This document shows, piece by piece, positions 62,572 through 64,000 of a DNA stretch of 64,000 bases. Made by a program: the position numbers and the translations under genes. The stretch is from QYQD01 sp040754095. Its GTDB lineage: Bacteria; Desulfobacterota; QYQD01. The notes beneath the pieces were generated by a model. That model did no database searches. It was not told the origin of the DNA and worked only from the letters and a program-made list of their open reading frames with translations. Every line of letters begins with the position of its first letter. Positions within the stretch are counted from its first letter, which is position 1. The stretch is from assembly GCA_040754095.1 (NCBI GenBank), contig JBFMFO010000005.1, positions 61,024 to 125,023 of the forward strand, read 5' to 3'.

Positions 62572-63873
62572 ATGAAAGAGAAACTAGCCCTTTTGGGAGG
62601 TAACCCGGTCAGAAGAAACTCTTATTCTGTCCACACCACTATGATAGACAGCTCCGAGGAAGAGGAAGTCCTGGCCGTTCTAAGAAGCGGACACCTGTCG
62701 GGATTTTCGGCCAGACCCGGGGAGCGATTTCTTGGGGGTCCCAAGGTGCGCCGCCTGGAAAAAGATTTTGCAGAGTATTTTGGAGTAGATTATGCCATAT
62801 CATTCAACTCAGCTACATCAGGATTGCACAGTGCCATTTCTGCTGCGCAAATAGGACCGGGAGATGAAGTAATAGTACCGCCCACTACCATGTCCGCCAC
62901 TGCTAGTTGTGTTCTGATGCAAAATGCGATCCCTGTTTTTGCGGATATTGAGGATGAGACTTTCGGGCTGGATCCGGATAGTGTTGAGGCGGCAATTACC
63001 CCATATACAAAAGCTATTCTTACGGTAAATTTATTTGGACATCCATCCCGTTTGGAAGAACTCAAGAGTATTGCTGACAGGCATAATCTTCTGCTCATCG
63101 AAGATAACGCCCAAAGCCCGGGAGCAAAATGCGACGGACGCCTGGCTGGAACGTTTGGGGAAATGGGGGTTCAAAGTCTTAATTATCACAAGACGATCCA
63201 GACCGGAGAAGGTGGTGTTGTGCTGACGAACAGTAAGCGAACTGCCGAACATCTACACCTGGTAAGGAATCATGGCGAAGTTGTAGTAGGCCATAGCGAT
63301 CAGTATAGCGATATAGATTTGACAAATCTTTTGGGCTGGAATTATCGTCTTTCAGAGATACAGGCTGCCATTGGTATTCATCAGCTAAGGAAACTGGATG
63401 GATTAAATGAACTTCGCATCAGACTTGCAGATTTGCTTTCCGAAGAGTTACGGGACTACGATTTCCTTGCCAGCCCCATAGTACGACCGAACTGTAGCCA
63501 TGTTTATTATCTTTATCCTCTCAGATTTTTTCGTGAACGGATCGGCATTTCCCGGGAAATATTTGTGAAAGCTATGATTGCCGAGGGAATATCCATATCT
63601 CAGGGATATGTGAGGCCCATTTATCTTGAGCCAATGTACCAAAAGAGGATTGCTTATGGTACACGGGGCTGTCCTTTTCGCTGTCCCTGGTACAAAGGAA
63701 TGACCTCCTACGAAACCGGGCTTTGTCCCACAGCGGAGAGGTTGCATTTTCAAGAAATTATCGTCACAGATATATGTAAATATCCTAATACTAAAAAAGA
63801 AGTGGAAGAATTCGTCTACGCTGTGCAAAAAATTAGTCATAATCTTTTCGAATTGCGAAAACTTGAGAACTAG
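62572..63873 (+). CDS. Second DegT/DnrJ-family PLP enzyme
   Basis: 433 residues. The catalytic Lys207 is in LNYHKTIQTGEGG, the Asp region in IEDNAQSPGA. The start KLALLGGNPVRRNSY and late CPFRCPWYKG...GLCPTAERLH are typical of one long-chain subgroup of the family. It would aminate the ketone made by the adjacent Gfo/Idh/MocA protein. Confidence 0.9.
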   Translation: MKEKLALLGGNPVRRNSYSVHTTMIDSSEEEEVLAVLRSGHLSGFSARPGERFLGGPKVRRLEKDFAEYFGVDYAISFNSATSGLHSAISAAQIGPGDEVIVPPTTMSATASCVLMQNAIPVFADIEDETFGLDPDSVEAAITPYTKAILTVNLFGHPSRLEELKSIADRHNLLLIEDNAQSPGAKCDGRLAGTFGEMGVQSLNYHKTIQTGEGGVVLTNSKRTAEHLHLVRNHGEVVVGHSDQYSDIDLTNLLGWNYRLSEIQAAIGIHQLRKLDGLNELRIRLADLLSEELRDYDFLASPIVRPNCSHVYYLYPLRFFRERIGISREIFVKAMIAEGISISQGYVRPIYLEPMYQKRIAYGTRGCPFRCPWYKGMTSYETGLCPTAERLHFQEIIVTDICKYPNTKKEVEEFVYAVQKISHNLFELRKLEN

Positions 63874-63880
63874 GGGGGTT

Positions 63881-63928
63881 ATATCATAACATCGATAACT
63901 GAAAAAATATCATAAGATCGATAACCGA
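63881..63928. repeat. Two 22-bp direct repeats after the DegT gene
   Basis: ATATCATAACATCGATAACTGA (63881-63902) and ATATCATAAGATCGATAACCGA (63907-63928) differ at two positions and are 26 bp apart. They lie just upstream of the next start. Candidate operator, or part of a mobile-element end. Confidence 0.6.
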
Positions 63929-63983
63929 ATCTATTTAATCGCCTAAACTTCTTCCACAAAGAATTTGGAAGGAGAAAGAGGCG

Positions 63984-64000
63984 ATGAAAGGTCAAAAAGA
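63984..64000 (+). CDS. Start of the next gene (partial)
   Basis: ATG 63984 follows GGAAGGAGAAAGAGGCG, a strong ribosome-binding site; only MKGQK is visible before the window ends. The product cannot be named. Confidence 0.5.

Overview
The window reads as chromosomal DNA of a diderm, probably anaerobic bacterium, most likely a deltaproteobacterium (Desulfobacterota-like). The outer-membrane genes lptD and surA and an OmpA-type lipoprotein show a diderm envelope. The four-subunit pyruvate:ferredoxin oxidoreductase (gamma-delta-alpha-beta) points to anaerobic metabolism. The ribosomal block rpsF-rpsR-DUF2232-rplI followed by dnaB is an arrangement I associate with deltaproteobacteria. The lineage is an inference from gene content; no 16S rRNA is present.

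Left part (1-8060): the end of a small helix-turn-helix gene and an ExeA-like ATPase on the plus strand. They are followed by a minus-strand housekeeping run in the order mfd, surA, rodZ, recO. An accessory island (8250-11820) comes next. It holds a two-TM zinc-ribbon gene broken by an in-frame TGA, a DNA adenine methylase with an HNH endonuclease (restriction-modification pair), a group II intron remnant, a ribbon-helix-helix/MazF toxin-antitoxin pair and a RelE-like toxin scrap.

Middle (11850-41760): mostly core genes. These are hflX, an OmpA lipoprotein, a response-regulator/histidine-kinase fusion, moaA, tadA overlapping a tRNA-Ser, a second tRNA-Ser, SRP RNA, dnaX-ybaB-recR, porGDAB, an odd sensor kinase with a rhomboid protease, a UvrD-family helicase, a metallo-beta-lactamase-fold phosphodiesterase, folC, lptD, dnaB, rplI, a DUF2232 gene, rpsR, rpsF, an M18 aminopeptidase and radA. 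Intergenic spaces are full of imperfect palindromes built from iterated short words.

Right part (42030-64000): a surface-polysaccharide locus. It opens with a NusG/RfaH-like antiterminator, a winged-helix regulator with a Rossmann-like domain, and a UDP-glucuronate decarboxylase. It is then interrupted by a segment bounded by inverted 46-bp repeats that carries an AbrB/PIN toxin-antitoxin pair and a coiled-coil gene, followed by a truncated antitoxin and a decayed O-antigen polymerase/ligase. From 47901 to the end runs a tight co-directional operon of about 16 kb for a nonulosonate-like sugar: iron-type alcohol dehydrogenase, DegT aminotransferase, a CMP-sugar-synthetase-like/PseG fusion, SpsF-like cytidylyltransferase, NeuB-family synthase, LIC12162-family transferase, N-acetyl sugar amidotransferase, amidase-signature enzyme, GNAT acetyltransferase, a large unrecognised protein, a second SpsF-like protein, a Gfo/Idh/MocA oxidoreductase and a second DegT enzyme.

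The least ordinary content is this operon. The N-terminal synthetase domain of the PseG fusion looks catalytically dead, while the separate SpsF-like gene keeps its motifs. The amidotransferase has no HisH/HisF partner nearby but is followed by an amidase. Two large proteins have no assigned chemistry.
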